A stretch of DNA of 64,000 nt. It comes from Rhizobium sp. WSM4643 (lineage in GTDB: Bacteria > Pseudomonadota > Alphaproteobacteria > Rhizobiales > Rhizobiaceae). The stretch is from assembly GCF_025152745.1 (NCBI RefSeq), contig NZ_CP104040.1, positions 2,604,001 to 2,668,000 on the forward strand, written 5' to 3'. A program made the position numbers and the translations under genes. Every line of letters begins with the position of its first letter. The stretch's first letter is position 1. Shown here piece by piece: positions 34,839-44,390 of this stretch. The notes under the pieces are model-generated. The model was given only the letters and a program-made list of their open reading frames with translations. It ran no database searches and was not told the origin of the DNA.

Positions 34839-35690
34839 TCATCCCTTCACCGCGCCCATCGTCAGACCGGCGATGAAGTGCCGCTGCATCAGGAAGAACA
34901 TGACGACGGGCGGCACGGCGACGACGATGGTGCCGGCGGAAATGAGGTTCCAGGCCGAGACCCACTCACCGCGGAGATTGGCAAGGCCGGCAGTCACAGG
35001 CTTGACGGAGTCGCTGACGGTCAGCACCACGGCCCAGAAATAATCGTTCCAGATGAAGGTGAAGATCAGGATGGCGAGTGCGGCCAGCGCCGGCCGCACC
35101 AGCGGGATCGCCACATGCCATAAGGTCTGGAAGGGAGACGCCCCCTCGGCGCGCGCCGCCTGGAACAGCTCGTCGGGCAGTGCGGCGATGAAATTGCGCA
35201 TGAACAGCGTGGCAAAGCCGGTCTGGAAGGCGACGTGGAAGATGATCAGCGATGCCGTGGTATCGATCAGATCGAGGCGGACCATCAGGTCGCGCACCGG
35301 GATCATCATGATCTGGTGCGGCAGGAAATTGCCGCCGACGAACAGCGCGAAGATCAGCATGTTGCCGGGAAAGCGATAGCGCGACAGCACGTAGCCGGCG
35401 AGCGTGGAGAGCACCAGCACGCCGATCACCGAGGGAATGGTGATCGTCAGGCTGTTGAGGAAGTAGCGGGCCATCGGTGTCTGCGTGAAGACATCAGTAT
35501 AGTTGTCGATGACGCCGATCCCGGTCGGCCATCCCCACAGATTGCCGCCCATGACATCCTCGGTCGAGCGGAAGGAGGTGAGGATGATCGCAAACAGTGG
35601 GCAGAGCCAGAGCAGCAGGACGATGACGACGGCGAGCACGTAGAGGCGGCGCTGCCAGATGGCGCCATCGGGAATGGGACGAGGATACAT
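34839..35690 (-). CDS. Sugar ABC transporter permease 2 (MalG type)
   Basis: A 283-residue inner-membrane permease with six helices. The EAA loop reads [26 protein letters not shown]. The ATG at 35690 overlaps the stop of permease 1 (TGATG). A much longer frame through the upstream gene is a shadow. Forms the translocation pore with permease 1. Confidence 0.93.
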   Translation of the reverse strand: MYPRPIPDGAIWQRRLYVLAVVIVLLLWLCPLFAIILTSFRSTEDVMGGNLWGWPTGIGVIDNYTDVFTQTPMARYFLNSLTITIPSVIGVLVLSTLAGYVLSRYRFPGNMLIFALFVGGNFLPHQIMMIPVRDLMVRLDLIDTTASLIIFHVAFQTGFATLFMRNFIAALPDELFQAARAEGASPFQTLWHVAIPLVRPALAALAILIFTFIWNDYFWAVVLTVSDSVKPVTAGLANLRGEWVSAWNLISAGTIVVAVPPVVMFFLMQRHFIAGLTMGAVKG

Positions 35691-36574
35691 CAGCCTCCCC
35701 TTTCTTCGGTATGGATGATGCGGCTGAGGTACCAGACGATGAAGGCGGCCATGATCACGAACAGCACGGAGGCGATCGCCGCGCCATAACCGAAGCGGTA
35801 GGAGAAAATCGATTGTTCGAACATCTGGTAGGCGAGAACCGAGGACGAACCGAAAGGACCGCCATTCGTCATCACCGACACCATGTCGAAGGACCTGAGC
35901 GCCCCGACGACGGTAACGGCAATGGCGATGAAGGTAACCTGAGTCAGCTGCGGCAGCACGATGTGCCACAACATGTGCCAGCCCCTCGCCCCATCGACGC
36001 GCCCTGCCCCGATCAGCTCTTCGCTCAAATTGTTGAGGCCGGCGAGATAGAGCACCATGCAGAAGGTGATCTGCGGCCAGAGCGCGGCAATCACGATCGC
36101 GAAAGTGACGAAATGCTCGTCGGAGAGAACCGCCGGCGCCGTCGCCCCGAACGCCCTGAAGATCAGCGCGAGCAACCCGAACTCCGGCGTATAGACCCAG
36201 GTGAAGACGACGCCGACCGTCACCGAGGCGAGCACCAGCGGGATGAAGAACAGCGATTTCAGGAAGCGCATGCCGCGGATTTTCTGGTTGACCAGCAGCG
36301 CGATGGCGAGCCCGAGAGGTGGTGCCGCCATGAACATCACCAGCCAGATCAGGTTGTTCTTCAGCGACACGTAGAATTGCGGATCGTTGTAGAGTTCGAC
36401 GTAATTGCCGAAGCCGATCCAGACCATCGGGCCAAAGCCATCCCAGTCGTGCAGGCTGATCCAGAGACTTCTGACCGCCGACAGCAGGATAACCGTGAAG
36501 AACAGCACGATCGCGGGCGCGATGAGCAAAGTCGGGGTAAGCCACCAACGCTGGCGGCGCCATAATGTCAGCAT
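35690..36574 (-). CDS. Sugar ABC transporter permease 1 (MalF type)
   Basis: A 294-residue CUT1 permease. The EAA loop is ELIGAGRVDGARGWHMLWHIVLPQL. Start ATG 36574 (MLTLWRRQRWW) is preceded by GAGG; an upstream ATG adds 16 unlikely residues. It is translationally coupled to permease 2. A repeat-rich gap of about 240 bp separates it from the solute-binding gene. Confidence 0.92.
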   Translation of the reverse strand: MLTLWRRQRWWLTPTLLIAPAIVLFFTVILLSAVRSLWISLHDWDGFGPMVWIGFGNYVELYNDPQFYVSLKNNLIWLVMFMAAPPLGLAIALLVNQKIRGMRFLKSLFFIPLVLASVTVGVVFTWVYTPEFGLLALIFRAFGATAPAVLSDEHFVTFAIVIAALWPQITFCMVLYLAGLNNLSEELIGAGRVDGARGWHMLWHIVLPQLTQVTFIAIAVTVVGALRSFDMVSVMTNGGPFGSSSVLAYQMFEQSIFSYRFGYGAAIASVLFVIMAAFIVWYLSRIIHTEERGG

Positions 36575-36610
36575 TTCAGGAGCCTCATTTACGACAGAGC
36601 AAGCGGTGAA

Positions 36611-36790
36611 GCTGCCCCTCATCCGGCTGCCGCCACCTTCTCCCCGTAAACGGGGCGAAGGGGATGTGCCGCAACCTCTTCGTCCCTCGCCAACGTCCCG
36701 TATGGCACGTCCCCTCTCCCCGTCCTTACGGGGGTCCGAAGGACGGGTCGAGACGAGTGGCTCGACCCCGGTAGGTTAGGGTGAGGGGCA
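36611..36790. repeat. RIME-like palindromic repeat
   Basis: Between the binding-protein and permease genes. CTTCTCCCCGT-AAAC-GGGGCGAAGGGG forms one palindrome; CCGTCCTTACGGGGG and GGCTCGACCCCGG form others; the ends CCCTCATCC and GGTGAGGGG-like are inverted. It resembles the mosaic repeats dispersed in rhizobia and may attenuate transcription from the binding-protein gene into the permeases. Confidence 0.6.
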
Positions 36791-36812
36791 AGCGTCAAAA
36801 TGCCTTCCAGGC

Positions 36813-38087
36813 TCAGATCTTGTAAATCCGCTTGCGCGTGCCCTCGAGGCGCGTGAGGATGGCCTTGCGCCGGTCGGGCTTGGCCATGAACTCCTGGAAG
36901 CCGACGAGCCCTGCCTGCGCCATGTCGGGGTCGCTGTCGCGGTCGTAATATTGCGACGTGCCTTGCACCGTCTTCATCGTCTCGACCGCGATATTGACCA
37001 GCGGATCCTTGCTCGGCGGCAGATCGCTGCGCGGCGGCACGTTGCCGCCCGGCTCCAGGTAGGCCGCCAGATTCTCCGGCTTGTAGAAATAGGCGAGGAA
37101 ATCGCGCGCACCCTGCTTGTTCTTGGCCTTGGCGGGAATGTGGATCGAATTGACCGAGAATTCCTCGAAGTGGCCGACCTTTGCGTCGAGCACCGGGAAG
37201 GTCGCATAGGAGAGCTGCGGCAGATCTTCGGCGGTAAAAGCCGAGCGCAGGAAAGCGCCGAGGTTCATCATGCCGGCCTTCTTCTGCGCCAGCAGCGCCG
37301 CGGCCTCCTGCCAGCCGAAAGACGTGTGGTTCTCCGTGAAGAACCCCTTCGAAATCATCGCCTCCCACTGATCGAAAACCGCCGTCAGCGCGGGATCGAG
37401 ATAACTCATCTCACCGTTCATCAGCGCCATATGCTTGTCGAGGCCGTTGATGCGAAGGTTCATCTGGTCGAACCAGCCGGCCGCCGGCCACAATTCCTTG
37501 GTGCCGATCGCGACCGGCGTGATGCCGGCGGCCTTGCACTTGTCGCCATAGGCCATGAACTCTTCGGCCGTCTTCGGCACGGTGAGACCATGCTGCTCGA
37601 ACACATCCTTGCGGTAGAACATGCCCCAGAGCGTGCCGCCGGTGGGAAGGCCGTACTGCTTGCCCCCGTCGGTGACGGCGCCGGCCGTAGCACCCAGCAC
37701 GTCCTTGTACTTCTCCTTCTCGAAAAGGTCGGAGATGTCGTCAAACAGGCCGCGCTTGACGAAGGCGCGCATGCGGTTGCCCGAAAACCAGGAGCAGACG
37801 TCAGGCGCACCGGCGACGAGATAGTTGCGAATGGCCGTCTTGTGGGCCTCGTGATCCATATTGTTGATGACGACGTTGACGCCGGCTTCCTTGCTGAAGC
37901 TCGCGGCGATTGCCTTCAGCGCGTCGAGTGCGGCGCCATTGTTTTCGGCAGAGATCATCGTGACCTCCTGGGCCTGCGCGATCGCCGGGATCGGAAAGCT
38001 GCCGCTAACCGCTGCGGCGGAAACCAGCCCCGCGCCCTTCAGGAAGCGTCTGCGGGTGGTCGACGGAAATTGCTTCAAAAATGTCAT
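36813..38087 (-). CDS. Sugar ABC transporter solute-binding protein, Tat-exported
   Basis: A 424-residue periplasmic binding protein of family 1. The twin-arginine motif TRRRFLKGAG precedes a hydrophobic stretch and AIAQA cleavage site, so it is likely exported folded by Tat. Binding-protein features include YGLPTGGTLWGMFYRKDVFE and the late FLAYFYKPENLAAYLEPGGN. Start ATG 38087 has GGGAGG upstream. First gene of the operon, divergent from the ROK regulator. Confidence 0.93.
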   Translation of the reverse strand: MTFLKQFPSTTRRRFLKGAGLVSAAAVSGSFPIPAIAQAQEVTMISAENNGAALDALKAIAASFSKEAGVNVVINNMDHEAHKTAIRNYLVAGAPDVCSWFSGNRMRAFVKRGLFDDISDLFEKEKYKDVLGATAGAVTDGGKQYGLPTGGTLWGMFYRKDVFEQHGLTVPKTAEEFMAYGDKCKAAGITPVAIGTKELWPAAGWFDQMNLRINGLDKHMALMNGEMSYLDPALTAVFDQWEAMISKGFFTENHTSFGWQEAAALLAQKKAGMMNLGAFLRSAFTAEDLPQLSYATFPVLDAKVGHFEEFSVNSIHIPAKAKNKQGARDFLAYFYKPENLAAYLEPGGNVPPRSDLPPSKDPLVNIAVETMKTVQGTSQYYDRDSDPDMAQAGLVGFQEFMAKPDRRKAILTRLEGTRKRIYKI

Positions 38088-38255
38088 TGAATTCCTCCCA
38101 GTTGATCGATCGACATCTCCCGACCGTCGCCTCCTCCATGAAACGACCGACCAGGCATTCAATGCTGCGATCCGCTCCGCGATTCCTGCGATAATCCGCT
38201 TGGCTGAGTTGATCCGCGGCCGAACTTATGCATAGATCTCAGCAGCTCGCAATAA

Positions 38256-38272
38256 TTAATTTACAAAATTAA
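38256..38272. promoter_or_regulatory. Palindromic operator for the ROK regulator
   Basis: TTAATTTACAAAATTAA is a perfect inverted repeat (7-bp arms, ACA centre) 10 bp before the ROK start in the divergent gap. AT-rich palindromes of this type are the known binding sites of NagC/Mlc/XylR-class ROK repressors. Confidence 0.7.
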
Positions 38273-38282
38273 GGAATGAATC

Positions 38283-39500
38283 GTGAAGCTAAAAGGCGAC
38301 CAGACCACGGCAAGAGCCATGAACCGACGCCTCATCCTGAACCTCCTCCGTCGCGAGGGGCCGAGGAGTCGTGCCGACATCGCCACCGTCATCGGCTTGA
38401 GCCCGGCCGCCGTCACCTTCGTCGTCGCCGACCTTTTGCAAGAAGGCATCGTCATCGAAGGGAAGACCGTGCCCGGCCTCACCGGCCGTCGCCCGATCCC
38501 GGTGGATATCAATTACGAACACGCGCTTGCCGTCGGCTTCAAGCTGATGGTGGATTCGGTAGAGTGCGTGGCAACCGACCTTGCCACCAACCCCGTCGCC
38601 GCCATGCGGGTAAGCCTCGACGGCCACAAGCCCGATAAGGTCGCAGACCTGTTGGCGGGCACCGTTCCCGAACTGGTGAAGCTTGCCGGCCGGCCGAACG
38701 CGAAGCTCGCCGGCATCGGCATCTCCATGCCCGGCGTCATCAACCACGAACAGACGGCCTGCGTGCGCAGCTATCGATTCAAATGGGACAATGTCCCCCT
38801 CGCCTCGCTGGTCGCCAGCCGCGTCCATGTGCCGGTCTGGTTGGAAGACGACACCAATGCCTACGCCATCGCCCAGCAACTCTTCGGGCTCGGCCGCCAG
38901 CATCGCAACATGGCCGTTCTCGCCGTCGGCGTCGGCATCAGCTGCGCACTCGTCATCGACGGCAAGCTCTATCGCGGTGCCAATGGTGCTGCCGGCAAAT
39001 TCGGTCACACGCTTTACGAGGAGAACGGCCGGCTCTGCGAATGCGGCAAGCGCGGCTGTCTGATGGCCTATCACTCCGAAGCCTCGATGCTCCGGCGCTG
39101 GCGGGAAGCGACCGGTCGCGAGGAACTCGGTCTACCGGAACTGTCGGCTGCGCTCGCATCAGGCGATACCGTCGCCCTCGCCCTCGTCGCCGATTCCGGC
39201 CGCGGCATCGGCACCGCCCTTGCCAATCTCGTCAATATCACCGACCCCGAGGTCATCGTCGCCGGCGGCGAAGCCGTCTCTCTCGGCGACTCTTTCTTGA
39301 CACCGCTGCGCGAAGCGCTCGCCGCCCGGACTTTCCGGGCTGCGCCTCCCCTCCTGCCCGATTGGGAGGACAATTCCTGGGCGCGAGGTGCCGCCGCCCT
39401 GGTGACTCAAAAAATCTTCGACTTCGAGTCGTCGGGCGGCGTTACCGACATCGCCAGCTTGGCGAGTGTCATGACCGCGGGTTCGTCGTCGGCGGCGTAA
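38283..39500 (+). CDS. ROK-family transcriptional regulator
   Basis: A 405-residue repressor with N-terminal winged helix-turn-helix (RLILNLLRREGPRSRADIAT, SPAAVTFVVADLLQEGIV) and a ROK sugar-kinase-like domain (GIGISMPGVINHE; EDDTNAYAIAQQLFG; zinc site CECGKRGCLMAYHSEASM). It starts at GTG 38283 with AAGGA upstream. By position and operator it represses the beta-galactoside ABC operon and perhaps itself. The inducer is probably the sugar. Confidence 0.9.
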   Translation: MKLKGDQTTARAMNRRLILNLLRREGPRSRADIATVIGLSPAAVTFVVADLLQEGIVIEGKTVPGLTGRRPIPVDINYEHALAVGFKLMVDSVECVATDLATNPVAAMRVSLDGHKPDKVADLLAGTVPELVKLAGRPNAKLAGIGISMPGVINHEQTACVRSYRFKWDNVPLASLVASRVHVPVWLEDDTNAYAIAQQLFGLGRQHRNMAVLAVGVGISCALVIDGKLYRGANGAAGKFGHTLYEENGRLCECGKRGCLMAYHSEASMLRRWREATGREELGLPELSAALASGDTVALALVADSGRGIGTALANLVNITDPEVIVAGGEAVSLGDSFLTPLREALAARTFRAAPPLLPDWEDNSWARGAAALVTQKIFDFESSGGVTDIASLASVMTAGSSSAA

Positions 39501-39590
39501 AGCCGCGAGAGATCGGCGGGATTGCTTGCCGGGTAAGGCGTGCCGTGCAAAGCCCCCTCTGGCCTGCCGGCCATCTCCCCCACAGGTGGG

Positions 39591-40963
39591 CTAGGGCATA
39601 TACATATCTCGCAAAGCCCATCCATCGGCGACGGCTCGAAAGTATTTGAGGCCGTTGAAGAAGGTGATTGGGCCCGGCGGCTTGGCCGAGGCGTAGCCGT
39701 TCCAGCCGCCGAGCTTGGCGATGATCCAGGCGGCCCAAGCCAGCGAGGCCTTAGAGTGGGGATTGGACTGCAGCTTGGTTGTGCCCTTGAAACGGCTTTC
39801 GAGGGCGGCGAGGGTATCGATCTCGGCTGCCGTGAAGGTCAGGCTTGCCGGCTGGTGATCGCCGCCGCTGCGGGCTTGGACGAGTTGGAGGACGATTGCT
39901 GCGGCCTTGGCGGCGATGGCGACGAGCTTTTCCAGCCGTGCCGCCAGATGCAACTGGCTGTCCTCGATCTTGAAGCCTTGGTTCTTCATCACCCGAAAGA
40001 ACTGCTCGATCATCCAGCGCTGCTTGTACCAGGCGACGATCTGCCAGGCATCGGCCGGGCTGCTGAGCCAATGGGTGGTCAGGAGCAGCCAGTGCAAGGG
40101 CTCGACACCGTCGGGGGCGGCCGGTTCAACGATCTCGACCCAGCTCAGCCTGACGCCATCGGGCAGGCTTACCTCGCGCAGGTTTTGCGGCCGCCGGATC
40201 GTCGCTTCGCCGAAGCGCAGGCACACCGTCGCCTGCCGCGCCGGACGGTCGGCGCGCTCGCGCAGATCAATCGTCTGAGTATCGCAAAACGCCACCGTTT
40301 CGACCGCGCGGCGCAGTTTGGAACCGTCGATGAGCGCATGGTCATGCATGACGCGCGACAAAAGATCGAAGCGCCGATCGGGCAGGCGCGCCCACATGAT
40401 GAAGAAGTCACCCTCCCGGTCGGCGATCGCCGTGACCCGGGCCGCACGCGAAAGCACCAGTTTGGCCGCCTCTGCCGTCTCCACCCAGCGCCGCGATTCC
40501 TTTTCGTTCAACGGCCGCTCGGCATGCGGCGTAAGCTCTTTGCTACCCCGCGTCCAGACCCGGCCGCCCACCAGGCCAAGGCAGCTGCCGGTGTCGGCAT
40601 CGAGCGCCAGCATCGGATGCAGCAAAAGGCCAAAGCAATTGCCTTTTTTGATCTTGCCCAATTCCCGCCGGCTGTCCGGCGTCGTCGCAAACTTGATCTC
40701 GCTGGTGTCCTGCAGCGCCAGCACGTGGCGACCCTCAACCGCAGACCGGGTCTCCTGGCTCCAGCCGGCAATGATCTCTTCCACGCTCACCGCACTGTTG
40801 TTGAGAAAACGCCCGAACCGGATCTCCTGCGAATGGTTGCCCTCGGCCAACTGGCGAAGGCAAACCGTCTCGCGCAGCACAATGCGACGGAGCAGCACCG
40901 CCCCCCTTTATCGAGACGACGATCTCCAAACCGGCCCAACGAAAAATCATGCCCTACATCCAT
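39591..40963 (-). pseudogene. IS4/Tn5-type transposase, with -1 frameshift near the 5' end
   Basis: A DDE transposase of about 455 residues if joined. The 5' frame starts at ATG 40963 (MDVGHDFSLGRFGDRRLDKG, GGGAG upstream). It must shift -1 at the A3-G6 run near 40905-40913 to enter the main frame (LLRRIVLRETVCLRQLAEGN). The first Asp is in ALQDTSE, the second in IADREGDFF, and the YREK signature is YKQRWMIEQFFRVMK. The shift could be a programmed slip or a mutation; until that is known the gene is recorded as frameshifted. Confidence 0.8.
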
Positions 40964-41077
40964 CGGCGACGCTCCCAAATCAAAACGTCGCCAAAACAAT
41001 CATACAGCCCGCAGTAAAGGAATCCGACCCCCGCAAACCGAGTCAATCCGTCGCACCGACTTATGTATATGCCCTAG
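39591..41077. mobile_element. IS4-family insertion sequence, 1487 bp
   Basis: Ends CTAGGGCATATACAT (39591-39605) and ATGTATATGCCCTAG (41063-41077) are perfect 15-bp inverted repeats. A direct duplication of CACAGGTGGG lies at 39581-39590 and 41078-41087 (10 bp). The transposase is on the minus strand and its stop codon is inside the left end. Complete structure indicates recent insertion. Confidence 0.95.
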
Positions 41078-41425
41078 CACAGGTGGGGAGATTGGCTGGG
41101 CTCACCGCCTTCCCAAACAATGAGCGGCCAGCACGACGAAACGATAGATGGGCAGGAAGTTCAAGCCACTTGTGATCTCCCCACCTGTGGGGGAGATGCC
41201 CGGCAGGGCAGAGGGGGCTCCAGGGCACACCCTATCACAAGCAACGTAGGCCAACCGATGCCGGCCCAATCTTGGACAGTTATCTCACGCAGAACAACCC
41301 AGCCGCGCCGCAGATACACTGGCTTACAAAAATAGGGGCCCCCCGACACATCCCTGGTTCACTGATCGACTTAAATCCCGATACGGCCAACCGGTCGGAA
41401 AGGTCAATTCAGGAAGGATGACGAC

Positions 41426-41812
41426 ATGAAAATGATCCAGGCTATCGCGCTCGCCCTCGTTCTCGGCGGCGCAGCTGCAGCACACGCGGAACAGCCGCTG
41501 CAGCGCACCGATCTCCTCAAGAACGATATCGACGTGCCCGGACACGAGGTCGTGCAGGTGCGCGTCGATTTCGCGCCCGGCGTTCTCGCCCCCAGTCACG
41601 CGCATCCCGGCGAGGAGATCGCCTTCGTTATCGCGGGAACGCTGGAATACCAACTCGAAGGCAGGCAGCCGGTTACCCTTAAAGCCGGCCAATCCTTGTT
41701 CATTCCCACCGGCGTTGCTCACTCTGCGAAGAATGTCGGCAGCGGCAAGGCGTCGGAATTGGCAACCTACATCGTCCGCAAAGGGGCGCCGCTCGTCGTG
41801 CCCGCCAAGTGA
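41426..41812 (+). CDS. Exported cupin-domain protein
   Basis: A 128-residue protein with a Sec signal peptide (MKMIQAIALALVLGGAAAAH, cleaved near AHAEQ) and one cupin domain. Metal-type residues are SHAHPGEEIAFVIAG (His-x-His-x3-Glu) and PTGVAHSAKNVG (second motif His). Periplasmic single-cupin of unknown substrate. GGAAGG precedes the ATG. Confidence 0.85.
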   Translation: MKMIQAIALALVLGGAAAAHAEQPLQRTDLLKNDIDVPGHEVVQVRVDFAPGVLAPSHAHPGEEIAFVIAGTLEYQLEGRQPVTLKAGQSLFIPTGVAHSAKNVGSGKASELATYIVRKGAPLVVPAK

Positions 41813-41924
41813 GCCGTTCGTGTGCTGCGTGGGAGCCGCCGTTTCACCCTTGCGGTCGCCTTCCATTCACGGCAGCATGCAGGTGTCCCCAGTCATCTGA
41901 ACCTCTCACATCAGGAGGATTACC

Positions 41925-42452
41925 ATGGCAACGTTGGAGCGGCCGGCCTTTGTCGTCCATTGGAGCGAGATCGAACAGCCTGACAACTCGCATTATGACG
42001 ATGACGACGAGCTGATGAGCATCGGTGCGCCGTTCGGACGCTTTTTCGGCCTGGCAAAATTGGGCATTCATCACGAGCGCCTGCCGCCTGGCCGGCGCAC
42101 ATCCTTTCCGCATGCATAGAGCGCCGAGGAAGAATTCGTCTATGTCATCGAAGGCGCACCCGACGTCTGGCTCGATGGCTACCTCTATCGGCTGAGGCCC
42201 GGCGACGCCGTCGGATTTCCCGCCGGCACCGGGATCGCCCATAGTTTCCTCAACAACACGCAAGCCGAAGTGCACCTCCTCGTCGTCGGCGAGCGCCATA
42301 AGGCCGAAAACCGGATCTTCTATCCACTCCACCCTCACCGCCGACCGCTGCTCGATGATTGGTGGGATGACCATCCCACTCACGCCCTCGGTCCGCACGA
42401 CGGAATGCCGGACCTGGTGCGGGAAGCAAAGGACAGAGGAAGCAGCGAATAG
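41925..42452 (+). pseudogene. Cupin protein interrupted by an in-frame amber codon
   Basis: Frame 1 from ATG 41925 (after CAGGAGG) runs for 64 residues to TAG at 42117-42119, in the context SFPHA-stop-SAEEEFVYVIEG. The same frame continues without another stop for 111 residues: APDVWLDGYLYRLRPGDAVG, FPAGTGIAHSFLNN and the tail to 42452. Restoring the codon to GAG (Glu) gives the normal cupin motif HAESAEEEFVYVIEG. This is a cupin of about 175 residues with one nonsense change, or an amber read-through or sequence error. Confidence 0.8.
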
Positions 42453-42643
42453 ATCAGCCAGGCCGATAGCCGGCCGAAATGGCGGATTCGCGCAAAGCGG
42501 AGACCAACGGTTGGCTGAAGCTTCGACAGTTATGGGCTCAGGCCAGCCATCCGCAACAGCTCGTCGTTTTCGTGCGCAACACCTTCCGTCAGGCGCTGAG
42601 CCGCGCATGATGATGACGTTCAAAGCAACCGATCGGAGCTCAA

Positions 42644-42979
42644 ATGTCCACCGCCGTTTTGCCTGAACCGCCATACTATATGGTCAGTTTTTCCTCTCAA
42701 CGAACAAAGGTGGACAACGGCTATGGCGAGATGGGTTATGCGATGACCGAACTTGCAAGACAGCAGCCGGGCTATCTCGGCTTTGAAAGCGCGCGCGGAG
42801 CAGACGGTTTCGGCATACTCATCTCGTATTGGAAGGATGAGGACAGCATTCGAGCTTGGAAATCAGTCATCGATCACGTTGAGGCGCAAAATCGCGGTCG
42901 GTCAGATTGGTACACTCGGTACGAAATCCGTGTTGCGCTCGTCACGCGAGCCTACGGGTTCAACATCGAAGAGACATGA
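42644..42979 (+). CDS. Antibiotic biosynthesis monooxygenase (ABM) domain protein
   Basis: A 111-residue ferredoxin-like dimer protein: YYMVSFSSQRTKVDNGYGEM, LARQQPGYLGFESARGADGF, SYWKDEDSIRAWKSVIDH, WYTRYEIRVALV. Such proteins act in heme or quinone-related oxygenation or as stress proteins. Its stop overlaps the next ATG (ATGA). Confidence 0.85.
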   Translation: MSTAVLPEPPYYMVSFSSQRTKVDNGYGEMGYAMTELARQQPGYLGFESARGADGFGILISYWKDEDSIRAWKSVIDHVEAQNRGRSDWYTRYEIRVALVTRAYGFNIEET

Positions 42980-43356
42980 GCTGGCTTGTTGGAAGTGGCA
43001 AGCAAGGGACGTCAGGCATTTTTTTGCTGCAATGCGATTCTGCGCTAAAAGACGGCATGCAGTTGCATCACGATGTCGCCCGATTCGCCACCGTTCTTAA
43101 GAGGCTTGCACTGTTGCTTACGGCCAACGGTGCTGGCTTCTGGGGGAACCATGTCGAGGCATGCCGGCGGGCTGTCGAAAATTCCGATGTTTGGGGAGTT
43201 CGCCGTTTCCAGGATTTGTGTGGCGGCATGGGTTCTTTGAACGATCTCGTTCTACAACGCGACGGCAGTCCGCTTCTATACGAGAACGATGAACTTCACG
43301 CCCTTCTCAGCGAGGCTCGGGTTCTAGCAAGCGAGCTTGCCAGGTCGGAGTCATAA
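42976..43356 (+). CDS. Uncharacterised 126-residue protein coupled to the ABM gene
   Basis: Starts at ATG 42976, overlapping the ABM stop by four bases. Hydrophilic with a helical segment ATVLKRLALLLTANGAGFWG and a C-terminal ELHALLSEARVLASELARSE. No signal peptide or membrane helix. No family is confidently recognised. Confidence 0.6.
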   Translation: MSWLVGSGKQGTSGIFLLQCDSALKDGMQLHHDVARFATVLKRLALLLTANGAGFWGNHVEACRRAVENSDVWGVRRFQDLCGGMGSLNDLVLQRDGSPLLYENDELHALLSEARVLASELARSES

Positions 43357-43433
43357 CGCTCCGCTTGCGGCCATAGGATCGACCGATCCGCAACATCCGA
43401 CCGGGTCAACCATCAGTCGCCCAGAGTCCTACC

Positions 43434-44309
43434 CTACTGCGCAAACCTGCGGGCGCCGGCGACGCAGAGGATGACGGCAACGGTCACGGCGAGCATGGCT
43501 GAGGTCACGGGCTCGTGCAGCAAGGTTGCGGCGAGCGCCAGGCCGAAGAACGGCTGGAGCAGTTGCAGTTGGCCGACGGCGGCGATGCCGCCCTGCGACA
43601 GGCCGCGATACCAGAAGATGAAGCCGATCAGCATGGAAAACAGCGAGACATAGGCAAGGCCGAGCAGCGCCGGCGTTTCGATGCCGGAGAAGGTCTCCGG
43701 CCGATGCAAAAGCGCCACCGCGACCGTCACCGGCAGCGACAGCACGAGCGCCCAGGAAATCACCTGCCACCCGCCAAGCGTGCGCGAAAGCCTGCCGCCT
43801 TCGGCATAGCCGAGGCCGCAGACAATGACAGCCGCCAGCATCAGCAGATCGCCGACCGGCGAGGCCGTCAGGCCCTGCGTCAATGCGAATCCAGCCACCA
43901 GCGCGCTGCCGAGAACCGAAAAGACCCAGAATGCCGGCTTCGGCCGTTCTCCGCCACGGATCACGCCGAAGATCGCGGTTGCGAGCGGTAGCAGGCCGAT
44001 GAAGACGATTGAATGGGCTGAGGTGACATGCTGCAGCGCCAGCGCCGTCAGCAAGGGAAAGCCGACTACGACGCCCAGCGCCACGACGGCCAAGGAGAGA
44101 ATATCACCTCGGCTCGGCCGCTTCTCTCTGAAAGCAATCAACAGGCCGAGCGCGAGGAAGCCGGCGATCGCCGCGCGCGCCACGGTGAGGAAAACCGGAT
44201 CGAACTGCATCACCGCCACGCGCGTCGCCGGCAGCGATCCGCTGAAGATCACCACCCCGATAAAACCATTGATCCATCCCGATGCCATGCGGTCCATGAT
44301 GCGCTGCAC
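43434..44309 (-). CDS. EamA/DMT-family transporter
   Basis: A 291-residue membrane protein with ten predicted helices in two EamA repeats (e.g. VFLTVARAAIAGFLALGLLI and IGFIFWYRGLSQGGIAAVGQ). The family exports amino acids and other metabolites. It is divergent from a MocR-type regulator, a common arrangement for exporters sensed by pyridoxal-phosphate-binding regulators. Confidence 0.9.
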   Translation of the reverse strand: MQRIMDRMASGWINGFIGVVIFSGSLPATRVAVMQFDPVFLTVARAAIAGFLALGLLIAFREKRPSRGDILSLAVVALGVVVGFPLLTALALQHVTSAHSIVFIGLLPLATAIFGVIRGGERPKPAFWVFSVLGSALVAGFALTQGLTASPVGDLLMLAAVIVCGLGYAEGGRLSRTLGGWQVISWALVLSLPVTVAVALLHRPETFSGIETPALLGLAYVSLFSMLIGFIFWYRGLSQGGIAAVGQLQLLQPFFGLALAATLLHEPVTSAMLAVTVAVILCVAGARRFAQ

Positions 44310-44351
44310 TCCTTCATTCTCTGACTCTTATCGGCCAACACGGATGGTCAT

Positions 44352-44386
44352 GACAGTGACAGTCTGATACGATTTTGCGAAACTGT
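44352..44386. promoter_or_regulatory. GACAGT repeats, candidate MocR operator
   Basis: GACAGT at 44352-44357 and again directly at 44358-44363, with the reverse ACTGT at 44382-44386, lie in the 81-bp divergent gap just before the MocR start. Confidence 0.35.
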
Positions 44387-44390
44387 AGTG

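Larger units (their letters stand above)
39551..41219. repeat. Palindromic repeat element interrupted by the insertion sequence
   Basis: Left part AGCCCCCTCTGGCCTGCCGG-CATCTCCCCCACAGGTGGG (39551-39590), right part CACAGGTGGGGAGATT ... ATCTCCCCACCTGTGGGGGAGATGCCCGGCAGGGCAGAGGGGGCT (to 41219). The outer AGCCCCCTC and GAGGGGGCT are inverted, and the inner ATCTCCCCAC arms match. Without the insertion it is a roughly 170-bp palindromic mosaic repeat like those at 36611 and 45871. Confidence 0.6.

Noticed and set aside
39540..41123. 527-residue plus-strand open frame across the insertion sequence
   Set aside because: It is antisense to the transposase and has no motifs; the high GC makes such frames common.
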